DNA of 64,000 nt from Oceanitalea stevensii. GTDB taxonomy: Bacteria > Actinomycetota > Actinomycetes > Actinomycetales > Actinomycetaceae. The translations under genes were made by a program, and so were the position numbers. Below the pieces are notes generated by a model, which saw only the letters and a program-made list of their open reading frames with translations, was not told the DNA's origin and searched no databases. The first letter of the stretch is position 1. Each line of letters begins with the position of its first letter. Shown piece after piece: positions 43,585 through 51,515 of the stretch. The stretch lies in NCBI RefSeq assembly GCF_014837105.1, contig NZ_JACSPO010000003.1, positions 124,001-188,000 on the forward strand, written 5' to 3'.

Positions 43585-45162
43585 ATGACCGTGCACCGGA
43601 TGATGGGCATCGAGACCGAGTACGGGGTCCTGCAGCCCGGCCAGCCGATGGCCAACCCGATGGCCCTGTCGGCCGCCGTCGTCGTCGCGTACGCGCAGAC
43701 GGTGGGCGAGGGCGCGACGGCGCGGTGGGACTACGAGGGGGAGGACCCGCTCGCCGACGCGCGCGGCTTCCGCCTCGACCGCGCCGCGGCGCACCCCGAC
43801 CAGCTCACCGACTCCCCGGCCGAGCGCGCCGCGACGCTGGGACGCTTCCACCGCCGTCGCCCGGGCGTGGACGAGCCGGCCTCCGCGGCGACGTCGCTCG
43901 TGCTCACCAACGGTGCGCGGCTGTACGTCGACCACGCCCACCCGGAGTACTCCAGCCCCGAGGTCACCGGCCCGCGCGACGCGGTGCGGTGGGACCGGGC
44001 GGGGGAGGAGGTCATGCGCCGCGCCGCCGCCGCGCTGGCCGCCGAGCCCGCGATGCCGGACGTCGCGCTGTACAAGAACAACGTCGACGGCAAGGGCCAG
44101 TCCTACGGGACCCACGAGAACTACCTCATGGACCGCGACGTGCCCTTCGGGGACGTCGTCCGCTACCTCACGCCCTTCCTCGTCACCCGCCAGGTGTTCA
44201 CGGGCGCGGGCCGGGTGGGGCTGGGGCAGCGCTCGGAGGTGCCCGGCTTCCAGCTCTCCCAGCGCGCGGACTACATCGAGAACGACGTCGGCCTCGAGAC
44301 GACCTTCAACCGGCCGATCATCAACACCCGCGACGAGCCGCACGCCGACGCCGCCCGCTACCGGCGCCTGCACGTCATCGTCGGGGACGCCAACCTCCTC
44401 GAGGTGGCGACCTGGCTCAAGCTCGCCACCACCTCACTCGTGCTGTGGCTGCTCGAGCAGGACGCCGTGCCGCTGGCCCTGGACGCGATGGCGCTGGACG
44501 ACGCCGTGGCGGAGACGCGGCTGGTCAGCCACGACACGACCCTCACCCACCGGCTCACGCTCGCCGACGGGCGGCAGATGACGGCGTTGGAGATCCAGCG
44601 GGTCTACCTCGACGTCATCCGTGACGCCCTCGGTGACGACGTCGACGCAGAGACTCGCGCCGTCCTCGACCGCTGGGACTCCCTCCTCACCCGGCTGGGG
44701 AAGGACCCGATGTCCTGCGCCGCGGAGGTCGAGTGGGTCGCGAAGCTCCGGCTGCTCGAGGGCATGCGCCGGCGCGACGGCATCGGCTGGGACGACCCGC
44801 GCCTCGCCGCGCTCGACCTCCAGTGGTCCGACGTGCGCCCCGAGCGCAGCATCTACCAGCGCCTCGCCGCGTCCGGCGCCGTCGAGATCCTCGTCAGCGC
44901 GGACGAGGTCGCCGAGGCCGTCCACGCCGCACCGGTGGACACCCGTGCGTGGTTCCGCGGGGAGACGATCCGCCGCTACGGCGCCGGCGTCGCGGCGGCC
45001 GGCTGGGAGTCGGTGGTCCTCGACGTGCCCGGTGAGGAGCACCTCGTGCGCCTGCCGATGGCCGAGCCGGCGCGGGGCAGCCGCGAGCACGTGGGGGAGG
45101 CGCTGGACGCCAGCGCCGACGTCGCGACGCTCCTCGAGGAGCTGCGCCGCCGCCACGGCTGA
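43585..45162 (+). CDS. dop: Pup deamidase/depupylase Dop
   Basis: Glutamine-synthetase-like enzyme that converts the C-terminal Gln of Pup to Glu and removes Pup from targets. It is 525 residues. The ATP/metal motif MGIETEYGV is at the N-terminus, and the catalytic Asp116 lies in LYVDHAHPEYSSPE. The Dop-specific insertion is the long segment between about 35 and 100 (WDYEGEDPLADARG and following), absent from PafA. SYGTHENYL and PIINTRDEPHAD are further shared motifs. Dop activity is needed here because Pup ends in Gln. Confidence 0.95.
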   Translation: MTVHRMMGIETEYGVLQPGQPMANPMALSAAVVVAYAQTVGEGATARWDYEGEDPLADARGFRLDRAAAHPDQLTDSPAERAATLGRFHRRRPGVDEPASAATSLVLTNGARLYVDHAHPEYSSPEVTGPRDAVRWDRAGEEVMRRAAAALAAEPAMPDVALYKNNVDGKGQSYGTHENYLMDRDVPFGDVVRYLTPFLVTRQVFTGAGRVGLGQRSEVPGFQLSQRADYIENDVGLETTFNRPIINTRDEPHADAARYRRLHVIVGDANLLEVATWLKLATTSLVLWLLEQDAVPLALDAMALDDAVAETRLVSHDTTLTHRLTLADGRQMTALEIQRVYLDVIRDALGDDVDAETRAVLDRWDSLLTRLGKDPMSCAAEVEWVAKLRLLEGMRRRDGIGWDDPRLAALDLQWSDVRPERSIYQRLAASGAVEILVSADEVAEAVHAAPVDTRAWFRGETIRRYGAGVAAAGWESVVLDVPGEEHLVRLPMAEPARGSREHVGEALDASADVATLLEELRRRHG

Positions 45163-45229
45163 CGCCTCCCGCCCCTCGCCCGCTCAGCGTTCGTGGGTGG
45201 GAGTGAGGCGCCAGGCCACCGTCGGCTTG

Positions 45230-45235
45230 TACGCT
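45230..45235 (+). promoter_or_regulatory. Possible -10 box for FUSC gene
   Basis: TACGCT lies 32 nt before the TTG at 45268 and would give a short leader carrying GTGGGAG as Shine-Dalgarno. No clear -35 is visible. Confidence 0.3.
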
Positions 45236-45267
45236 GGCTCCCTCCGACCAGCGTCGTGGGAGTTGCC

Positions 45268-46620
45268 TTGCCCGAGTCTGCTCGCAAGCGGCGCGTGACG
45301 CTGCGCCGGTTCCGCCCCGGTCGAGGGCTGCTGGCGGCGTCCTGGTTGCTGCCCCGGCCGGTTCGACCGCTCCTGGTGTGGGTGGCCCGGCTGACAACGG
45401 CCTCGGTCGTCGCCTACCTGCTGACGGTGGGGCTGATCGAGGGGCCCGTCGACCTGACGGGTGCGCTCACCGCTCTCCTGGTGGTGCAGGCGTCGGCGGC
45501 GGCGAGTCTGCAGATGGGCGTGGTCCGCGTGGGAGCCGTCCTCACCGGCGTGCTCGTTGCGGTCACGCTGTCCTCGTGGGTGGGCCTGAGCTGGTGGACC
45601 CTTGGTGCGGCGGTCGCCCTGGCGCTGCTGCTGGCTGCGGTCCTGCGTCTGGGCGACCAGAGGCTGGAGACAGCGATCAGCGCGATGCTCATCCTGGGCA
45701 GCGGGGGACAGGAGATCGCGGCGGAGACCCGCGTGTTCACCACCCTCATCGGTGCGGGCGTGGGGATGGCGTTCAACCTGCTGCTGCCACCGCCCGTTCC
45801 CGTCCGGGCCGCGGTGACCGACGTGCGCAACGTGGCGAGCAGGCAGGCTGCATGCCTGCGGGCAGCGGCATCATCGATGAACGAGAGGCCGGTCACCAAG
45901 GGCGCGGTGGGTGCCTGGCTGGACGAGGCACGTGTCATCGCCGGGACCGTGGAGCGCGCGGAGGCGGCGATCACCACGGTCACCGACCTGCGCCGGCTCA
46001 ACCCCCGAGCGATCGGCGCCCCTGAGGTCGAACCGGTCCTGCGGGCGGGCCTCGACTCCCTCGAACGCTCCTTGCTCGCGATTCGCGCCCTCTTCGCGAC
46101 CATGTTCACCGAGGCTCCTGAGCACGAGACGCCCGACGACGGCTACGGCGAGCAGGTCCGCCCCGCGTTCGCTGTCCTGCTCGGTCATGTCGCGGACTGC
46201 CTCGACGCCTTCGGCGCGCTCATCGAGGCCGAGGCGGAGAGCTCTGAGGCAGAGGTCGAGCGGCACCTGACGGAGACGCTGGGCGTCGCGGGCGAGGCGC
46301 GGGCCGTCCTCACCGAGCTGCTCCTGGTCGACCCGCGCGAGGAGACCAGCCTCTGGCTGCTGCGCGGCTCGATCCTCTCCGCGGTCGACCAGGTGCTGGG
46401 CCCGATGCAGCTGGAGGACCGTGCCCGGCTCCGGATGCAGCGTCAGCCGCGCAAGGCACGCGCGACCGGCCCAGGCAGGGTGCACACCCGTGACATCCTC
46501 ATGGCGCAGTCAGCCGACCGCCTTCGTTCGCTTGCCGCGCGTCCCGCCCACGTCTCACGCACGGCCCGCCTCGCGCTCCGGCGAGGCACAGACCGGCGCT
46601 CGTGGCGGCGTCGGGAGTAG
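45268..46620 (+). CDS. FUSC/aromatic-acid-exporter-type membrane protein
   Basis: A 450-residue protein with an N-terminal membrane half of about five to six helices (about 30-185) and a cytosolic helical half, the build of ArAE/FUSC efflux proteins. Family-like stretches are VARLTTASVVAYLLT, LTGALTALLVVQAS and AISAMLILGSGGQE. The C-terminus is Arg-rich. The TTG at 45268 sits 5 nt after GGGAG and gives a basic start; a GTG at 45193 would add 25 residues. It lies between dop and pup, outside the core pupylation set. Confidence 0.8.
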   Translation: MPESARKRRVTLRRFRPGRGLLAASWLLPRPVRPLLVWVARLTTASVVAYLLTVGLIEGPVDLTGALTALLVVQASAAASLQMGVVRVGAVLTGVLVAVTLSSWVGLSWWTLGAAVALALLLAAVLRLGDQRLETAISAMLILGSGGQEIAAETRVFTTLIGAGVGMAFNLLLPPPVPVRAAVTDVRNVASRQAACLRAAASSMNERPVTKGAVGAWLDEARVIAGTVERAEAAITTVTDLRRLNPRAIGAPEVEPVLRAGLDSLERSLLAIRALFATMFTEAPEHETPDDGYGEQVRPAFAVLLGHVADCLDAFGALIEAEAESSEAEVERHLTETLGVAGEARAVLTELLLVDPREETSLWLLRGSILSAVDQVLGPMQLEDRARLRMQRQPRKARATGPGRVHTRDILMAQSADRLRSLAARPAHVSRTARLALRRGTDRRSWRRRE

Positions 46621-46652
46621 CAGGTGTCGGCGCGCCGCCGCGGCGGCAGCGG

Positions 46653-47480
46653 CTAGCGCAGGCCGAGGAGGCGTGCGCCGACGGCGTCGTTGACCCGCGT
46701 GGGCAGGACCGCGTTCATGGTGACCATCGCCGTCGCCTGTGCCCCGGCCGTGTAACGGGCGCGGGGGCGTCGGGCGGTGAGCGCTCGCTCGACGACCCGG
46801 GCGACGACGTCGGGCGGGACGGTCCGCGTCTGGAGCGTGCCGACGAGCTTGAGCATGCCGCTGATGTGCCGGGCGTACAGCTCGCGGTGGGCGCTCGTCA
46901 TGCCGTCCTCCATGGCGGCGAGCATCGACTGGATCTCGCGCCACGGGCCGGTGTCGGTGGGGCCCGGCTCGACGACGGAGACAGCGATGTGCCAGGGCCG
47001 GAGCTCGACCCGAAGCACGTCCGCGAGTGCCTCGAGCGCGGCCTTGGACGCGCAGTAGGCACCTTCCATCGTCACCGGGGCCCGGCCGCCGGTCGAGGAG
47101 ATGACGACGATCCGGCCGCCCGCGGCGCGGATCCGGGGGAGCGCCGCCTGGGTGACGGCCACCTGCCCGAAGAGGTTGACCTCGAACTGACGGCGGAGGT
47201 CGGCGATGGTGACGGCCTCGACGGGGCCCAGCACGCCGATGCCGGCGTTGTTGACCAGCGCGTCCAGCTGCTCCGGCAGCTGGTCGGCCAGCGCGGCGAC
47301 GTGCGCCTCGTCAGTGATGTCGAGCTGGACCGGCGTGACCCGGCCGTCGACCGCCCCGAGGCGGTCTCGGCCCGCGGCGTCCCGGACGCCGGCGATGACG
47401 GTCCACCCGGCACGTGCGAGGCGGACCGTGATGGCCTCCCCGATGCCGCGGCCGGCTCCGGTGACGAGTACTGACGGCAT
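46653..47480 (-). CDS. SDR family oxidoreductase
   Basis: NADP(H)-dependent short-chain dehydrogenase of 275 residues. Cofactor motif TGAGRGIGEA, NNAGIG, catalytic Ser in VVISSTGGRAP and YCASK are all present. The GGAGG Shine-Dalgarno is well placed. It is divergent from a TetR gene, and the shared 89-bp gap holds promoter elements and palindromes, so the TetR protein is its likely repressor. The substrate would be the inducer or a related carbonyl compound, which is an inference. Confidence 0.9.
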   Translation of the reverse strand: MPSVLVTGAGRGIGEAITVRLARAGWTVIAGVRDAAGRDRLGAVDGRVTPVQLDITDEAHVAALADQLPEQLDALVNNAGIGVLGPVEAVTIADLRRQFEVNLFGQVAVTQAALPRIRAAGGRIVVISSTGGRAPVTMEGAYCASKAALEALADVLRVELRPWHIAVSVVEPGPTDTGPWREIQSMLAAMEDGMTSAHRELYARHISGMLKLVGTLQTRTVPPDVVARVVERALTARRPRARYTAGAQATAMVTMNAVLPTRVNDAVGARLLGLR

Positions 47481-47522
47481 GATGACCGCCTCCCTGGAGG
47501 AACGAGTCGCCCGGTGGCGCTC

Positions 47523-47551
47523 ATACTACGTCCGTAGTGCGCTGGTGTCAC
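47523..47551 (-). promoter_or_regulatory. Promoter of the SDR gene
   Basis: On the minus strand GTGACA (-35, 47551-47546) and TAGTAT (-10, 47528-47523) are separated by exactly 17 bp. The palindrome at 47525-47538 covers the -10. Confidence 0.6.
47525..47538. promoter_or_regulatory. TetR-type operator 1
   Basis: ACTACG-TC-CGTAGT is a perfect 6-bp inverted repeat covering the -10 of the SDR promoter. It shares ACTA/TAGT ends with the second palindrome at 47549-47564. Confidence 0.65.
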
Positions 47552-47564
47552 TACTCCTATAGTG
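47549..47564. promoter_or_regulatory. TetR-type operator 2, overlapping the tetR -10
   Basis: CACTA-CTCCTA-TAGTG is a perfect 5-bp inverted repeat. It contains TATAGT (47558-47563), the likely -10 of the tetR-type gene, which ends 6 nt before its ATG. Autorepression is the simple reading. Confidence 0.6.
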
Positions 47565-47569
47565 GCGAG

Positions 47570-48112
47570 ATGACGTCGTCCCGTGACCGAGCGCTGGGCG
47601 CCGCCATCGAGCTGGTGGGCACCCAGGGGCTCAAGGCGCTGACGCACCGCCGGATCGACGAGCGGGCGCAGCTGCCCCCGGGGTCGACGTCGAACTACTT
47701 CCGGACGCGTGGCGCGCTGATCAGCGCGGTCGCCGAGGCGATTCTCGAGCGGGAGCTCGCGGGGATGGGCGCCACGTTCGCCCCGCGGTCGGCGGAGGAC
47801 CTCATCGAGGCGCTCGTCGCACTCCTCGTCCGCACGACCGAGGACCAGCGGGTCCAGACCACGGCGAGGCTCACCCTCTTCATGGAGGCCAGCCATGACC
47901 CGGCGCTGCGCCAGACCCTCGGGGAGGGCCGGGCGGTCCTCGAAGCGGCGCTGAAGGAGGCGCTGGGCACCCTCGGCGCGAGCGATGCCGGCGCGTCCGC
48001 CCGAGCCATCATGGCGTGTGCCGAAGGGCTGATCCTGCACCGCGTCGCCCGCCACGACGACGCCGACGTCCGGCCCGTCGTCGAGCTCGTCGTCCGCGCC
48101 GCGCTGAGGTGA
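47570..48112 (+). CDS. TetR/AcrR-family transcriptional regulator
   Basis: A 180-residue regulator. The helix-turn-helix is at about 20-45 (LTHRRIDERAQLPPGSTSNYF, key part PPGSTSNYFRTR), and the C-terminal helical domain binds an unknown ligand. The ATG at 47570 agrees with the -10 box 6 nt upstream; an in-frame start at 47537 would lie within the operator region. It is divergent from the SDR gene, with two palindromes between them, so local control is likely. Confidence 0.9.
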   Translation: MTSSRDRALGAAIELVGTQGLKALTHRRIDERAQLPPGSTSNYFRTRGALISAVAEAILERELAGMGATFAPRSAEDLIEALVALLVRTTEDQRVQTTARLTLFMEASHDPALRQTLGEGRAVLEAALKEALGTLGASDAGASARAIMACAEGLILHRVARHDDADVRPVVELVVRAALR

Positions 48113-48120
48113 GCCGCGAC

Positions 48121-48420
48121 CTAGCGGTGGGGCTCGACGCGCAGCAGCTGGGTCCGCGCGACGACCGCGTCCCTGTCGTGAACGTCCGCGAGCCGCTGCC
48201 TCTCCGGGGCCCGCATGTACCCGTCGAGCGCGTCCTCGCTCGGCATCTCGATCATCTGCACCTCGAGCGGGTCACCGTCCTCCCGGTCGCTGACGACGTG
48301 CCGCGACACGAGGCGGCCACCGTGCTCGGGCAGCAGCGCCAGCACCTCGTCCTCGAAACGGACGAGGTCGCGGTCCCGTCCGGGCCGTTCCCACAGCAGG
48401 ACGCACAGGTGGATCGACAT
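48121..48420 (-). CDS. Small EthD/DUF1330-like protein
   Basis: A 99-residue protein resembling dimeric alpha-beta-barrel proteins of the DUF1330/EthD kind: MSIHLCVLLWERPG, LALLPEHGGRLVSRHVV, VQMIEMPSEDALDGYM and AVVARTQLLRVE fit the two beta-alpha-beta halves. Function unknown; such folds can be mono-oxygenases or isomerases. The ATG at 48420 is preferred by the family start; ATG 48429 is three codons upstream. It is convergent with the TetR gene (8 nt) and divergent from pup. Confidence 0.7.
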   Translation of the reverse strand: MSIHLCVLLWERPGRDRDLVRFEDEVLALLPEHGGRLVSRHVVSDREDGDPLEVQMIEMPSEDALDGYMRAPERQRLADVHDRDAVVARTQLLRVEPHR

Positions 48421-48551
48421 GGGCGGCATCCTGCCACCGCAGGGCGCCCCCGGGAGCTCCCGAGGGTGAGGTCGTCGGCGACCACGGTCCCCGAGCGGCC
48501 GCGTCCCGTCCGCGCGACGGTCCCGCTGCTCGCACCGCTGCCGATGCGAAC

Positions 48552-48557
48552 TAGGAT
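48552..48557 (+). promoter_or_regulatory. -10 box upstream of pup
   Basis: TAGGAT lies 28 nt before the pup ATG, leaving a leader of about 22 nt with AAGGAGG as Shine-Dalgarno. It would drive the pup-pafA unit separately from arc-dop. Confidence 0.45.
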
Positions 48558-48585
48558 CGACTGGTAGTCGAGAAGGAGGCACACC

Positions 48586-48783
48586 ATGGCCCGTCAGGAG
48601 CAGCAGCGCCGCAGCGAGCGCGAGCCGGAGGAGCCGACGCCGCCGCCGCTGCCCGCACCCACCGGGGCGAGCGCGCAGGCGCAGAGCGCCGAGCTCGACG
48701 ACCTCCTCGGGGAGATCGACTCCGTCCTCGAGACGAATGCCGAGTCCTTCGTGCGCGGGTTCGTGCAGAAGGGCGGGCAGTGA
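48586..48783 (+). CDS. pup: Prokaryotic ubiquitin-like protein Pup
   Basis: Disordered 65-residue modifier attached to lysines of target proteins by PafA. The C-terminal half holds the conserved helix region (AELDDLLGEIDSVLETNAE) and the end FVRGFVQKGGQ. The last residue is Gln65, so Dop must deamidate it to Glu before ligation. The N-terminus is Glu/Gln/Pro-rich, the segment ARC-type unfoldases engage. AAGGAGG precedes the ATG. The TGA stop overlaps the GTG start of pafA, with no prcB/prcA between. Confidence 0.97.
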   Translation: MARQEQQRRSEREPEEPTPPPLPAPTGASAQAQSAELDDLLGEIDSVLETNAESFVRGFVQKGGQ

Positions 48784-50162
48784 GCCTCGCTCCCCGCATC
48801 GTCGGCGTCGAGACCGAGTACGGGATCACCGTCGACGGCGCGCGCCGTCCGGAGAGCGGCCCGCCGATCGGTGCCGACGAGGCCGCGCGGTACCTCTTCC
48901 GCAAGGTCGTCGAGTGGGGCCGCTCGTCCAACGTCTTCCTCCGCAACGGCGGCCGGCTCTACCTCGACGTCGGCTCGCACCCCGAGTACGCGACGGCGGA
49001 GTGCGACGACGTGCGCGACGTCGTCGTCCAGGACCGTGCCGGTGAGGCGATCCTCAACGACCTCGCCGAGGACGCCACCGCGCGGCTGGCCGAGGACGGC
49101 ATCGGCGGGCGCGTCCACCTGCTGAAGAACAACGTCGACTCCGAGGGCAACGCCTTCGGCTGCCACGAGAACTACTTGCTGCGCCGGCGCCGCGACTTCC
49201 AGCGGACCGTCGATCAGCTGGTCCCCTTCTTCGTCACCCGCCAGATCCTCACCGGGGCCGGTGCTGTGCGCCAGACCACGGGAGGGGCGACGTACTGCTT
49301 CTCCCAGCGCTCGGAGCACCTGTGGGACGCGATGAGCTCGGCGACCACCCGGTCCCGCCCGATCATCAACTCCCGCGACGAGCCGCACGGCGATCCCGAC
49401 CTCTACCGCCGTCTCCACGTCATCTCCGGTGACTCCTCGGTCGCCGAGACGACGACGCTCCTCAAGCTCGGCATGACGGCCCTGCTCCTCGACCTCGTCG
49501 AGTCCGGCAAGCGGGTGGACGACCTCCTCCTCACCGACCCGATGCGCGCGATCCGCGACGTCTCGCGCGACCTCACCGCGACCACCCCGCTCGAGCTCGT
49601 CTCCGGTCGCCGCCGCAGCGCCCTGGAGATGCAGGAGGAGTACCTCGAGCGGGTGCTCGCCCACACCTCCGGCATGACCCTGCGCCCCGTGGAGCAGCAG
49701 GTCCTCGAGCTGTGGGAGCGCGGCCTGCGCGCCCTGCGCACCGGCGACCACTCGCTCGTCGACACCGAGCTCGACTGGGCCATCAAGGAGCGCCTCGTCG
49801 AGCGCTACCGCACGAGCAGCGGCGCGGGGCTCGCCGACGTGCGCGTCGAGCGGCTCCTCCTCGCCTACCACGACATCTCGCCCACGGACGGCCTGGCCGA
49901 GAAGCTGCGAGCCCGCGGCCTCATGGCGCGCGTGGCCACGGACGAGGAGATCGAGACGGCGCGGACCACGCCGCCGCAGACCACCCGCGCGAAGCTGCGC
50001 GGGGACTTCGTCGCCGCCGCGCAGGAGCGCCGCCGCGACCACACCGTCGACTGGGTGCACCTCAAGCTCAATGACGCGTCCCAGCAGACCGTGCTCTGCA
50101 AGGACCCGTTCGCGAGCAGCGACGAGCGGGTGGCCGCCCTCATCGCGGCGATGGGGGCCTGA
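48780..50162 (+). CDS. pafA: Pup-protein ligase PafA
   Basis: Glutamine-synthetase-like ligase that phosphorylates the C-terminal Glu of Pup with ATP and joins it to substrate lysines. It is 460 residues. Motifs are VGVETEYGI at the N-terminus, catalytic Asp63 in LYLDVGSHPEYATAE, CHENYLLRR and PIINSRDEPHGD. It lacks the long insertion seen in Dop. The GTG start lies in a GTGA overlap with pup, so the modifier and its ligase are translationally coupled. Confidence 0.96.
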   Translation: MSLAPRIVGVETEYGITVDGARRPESGPPIGADEAARYLFRKVVEWGRSSNVFLRNGGRLYLDVGSHPEYATAECDDVRDVVVQDRAGEAILNDLAEDATARLAEDGIGGRVHLLKNNVDSEGNAFGCHENYLLRRRRDFQRTVDQLVPFFVTRQILTGAGAVRQTTGGATYCFSQRSEHLWDAMSSATTRSRPIINSRDEPHGDPDLYRRLHVISGDSSVAETTTLLKLGMTALLLDLVESGKRVDDLLLTDPMRAIRDVSRDLTATTPLELVSGRRRSALEMQEEYLERVLAHTSGMTLRPVEQQVLELWERGLRALRTGDHSLVDTELDWAIKERLVERYRTSSGAGLADVRVERLLLAYHDISPTDGLAEKLRARGLMARVATDEEIETARTTPPQTTRAKLRGDFVAAAQERRRDHTVDWVHLKLNDASQQTVLCKDPFASSDERVAALIAAMGA

Positions 50163-50163
50163 G

Positions 50164-51036
50164 GTGCTCCGCGTGCGCGCGTTCGTCGCCGCCCTCCTCG
50201 CCGTCCTCGTCCTCGCCGGCTGCTCGGAGGAGCCCGAGGCCCCTGTCGAGGAGCCGCCGACCATCGCCGTGACCGGCGCCTTCGGCCGCCCACCCGTCGT
50301 GAGCTTCGAGGCGCCGCTGGAGCTGACGGAGGAGGACACCGAGGTGCTCGTCGATGGGGAGGGGCGCGAGCTGCGCGACGGCGGGCCCGCGCTCATCGCC
50401 CTGAGCGCCTACGACGGCGACACCGGCGAGCCGCTTCCCGACCGCGGCACCGGCACCGCCCGCACCCTGCTCCTCACCCCCGAGCAGGTCGGCGAGGACG
50501 TCCACCCGCTCCTCGTCGGCACCCCCGAGGGCAGCCGCCTCCTCGTCACCCAGCCGGTGAGCAGCGACGACGGCGAGCGGATGCTCGTCCTCGTCATCGA
50601 CGTCCTCCACACGGTCGCGCAGGGCGAGGAGCTCGAGCCGGAGGAGGGGATGCCCGCCGTCGTGCAGGACAACGACGGCGTCACCATCACCCTGCCCGAC
50701 GCCGACCCGCCCGCCGCGCTCGAGGTCGACACCGTCATCCGCGGTGACGGCCACCAGGTGGCACCCGGGCAGGCGATCACCGTGCAGTACCAGGCCGTCA
50801 CCTGGCCCGGCGGGGACATCTACGACTCCACCTGGGCCGACGGCCAGGTCCCGCGCACGATCCTCGTCAACGACACCTTCACCGGCCTGCGCGACGGGCT
50901 CGTCGACCAGACGGTCGGCTCCCGCGTGCTCGTCGTCGTCCCCCCGGAGCTGGGCAACGGGACGCAGACGCTCGTCTTCGCCGTCGACATCCTCGCCGCC
51001 TCCGACGTCGAGGAGCGGGACGAGGCGACCGACTAG
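50164..51036 (+). CDS. FKBP-type peptidyl-prolyl isomerase lipoprotein
   Basis: Exported prolyl isomerase of 290 residues. The signal peptide ends in lipobox LAGC (Cys20) and is followed by an acidic/Pro spacer. Two FKBP-like halves are visible: a degenerate one (about 40-165) and a C-terminal one (about 190-280) with ITVQYQAVTWPGGDIYDST, GLRDGLVDQTVGSRVLVVVPP. An FKBP lipoprotein downstream of pafA is a usual actinobacterial arrangement. The GTG at 50164 is 1 nt after pafA; a GTG at 50173 would also leave a signal peptide. Its stop shares CTAG with the next, convergent gene. Confidence 0.9.
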   Translation: MLRVRAFVAALLAVLVLAGCSEEPEAPVEEPPTIAVTGAFGRPPVVSFEAPLELTEEDTEVLVDGEGRELRDGGPALIALSAYDGDTGEPLPDRGTGTARTLLLTPEQVGEDVHPLLVGTPEGSRLLVTQPVSSDDGERMLVLVIDVLHTVAQGEELEPEEGMPAVVQDNDGVTITLPDADPPAALEVDTVIRGDGHQVAPGQAITVQYQAVTWPGGDIYDSTWADGQVPRTILVNDTFTGLRDGLVDQTVGSRVLVVVPPELGNGTQTLVFAVDILAASDVEERDEATD

Positions 51037-51410
51037 CCGGCTCCTCCTGCGTCGAGCGGGCTGCCGATCCGGAGCAGGTTGCCGCTGCGGTCGACGACTG
51101 CCATCTCGCGCATGCCGTGCTCGGTGGACGTCGGCGGGACGACCCGGCTCCCGGTGGCGGGGTCTGCCTGGATGAGCGGTGCCCACGCGCGGTACAGGGC
51201 GTCGGCGTCCTCGACGTAGACGTAGCAGCTGCCGGCCGAGGAGAGCGGGTCGACGTCGGGCTGGTGGGCGAAGTGGAGGCGGACGGTGCCGCGCCCGAGG
51301 ATGAGGTAGTCCCAGCCCTCCTCGCCGAGGCTCTCGAAGCCGAGCGCCGCGTAGAAGGCGAGCGTCTCGCCGAGGTCGCGGCTCGGGAGGATCGGGACGG
51401 CGTGCTCCAT
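51033..51410 (-). CDS. VOC family protein, bleomycin-resistance-like
   Basis: A 125-residue single vicinal-oxygen-chelate unit pair (VPILPSRDLGETLAFYAALGFE, YVYVEDADALYRAW, REMAVVDRSGNLLRIG). The layout is that of bleomycin-binding resistance proteins, which sequester rather than cleave; actual ligand unknown. The ATG is at 51410. The TAG stop is palindromic with the FKBP stop. Confidence 0.85.
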   Translation of the reverse strand: MEHAVPILPSRDLGETLAFYAALGFESLGEEGWDYLILGRGTVRLHFAHQPDVDPLSSAGSCYVYVEDADALYRAWAPLIQADPATGSRVVPPTSTEHGMREMAVVDRSGNLLRIGSPLDAGGAG

Positions 51411-51515
51411 GGCGGCAACACACTCGTCCCGTCCGGAGCCTGAATCGCAAAGGCCGTGCCTGCGGCGTCCCGGCACGGCAGGCTGTGACCGGCCTGCCAT
51501 CGATCGGAGGACGAC

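Noticed and set aside
45163-48585. Insertion sequence or genomic island with mobility genes between dop and pup
   Set aside because: No transposase, integrase, tRNA target or flanking direct repeats are seen. I keep it only as a possible accessory insert.
48783-48784. Short or broken prcB/prcA between pup and pafA
   Set aside because: The two genes overlap by 4 bp; there is no space for any other gene and no proteasome-like frame nearby.
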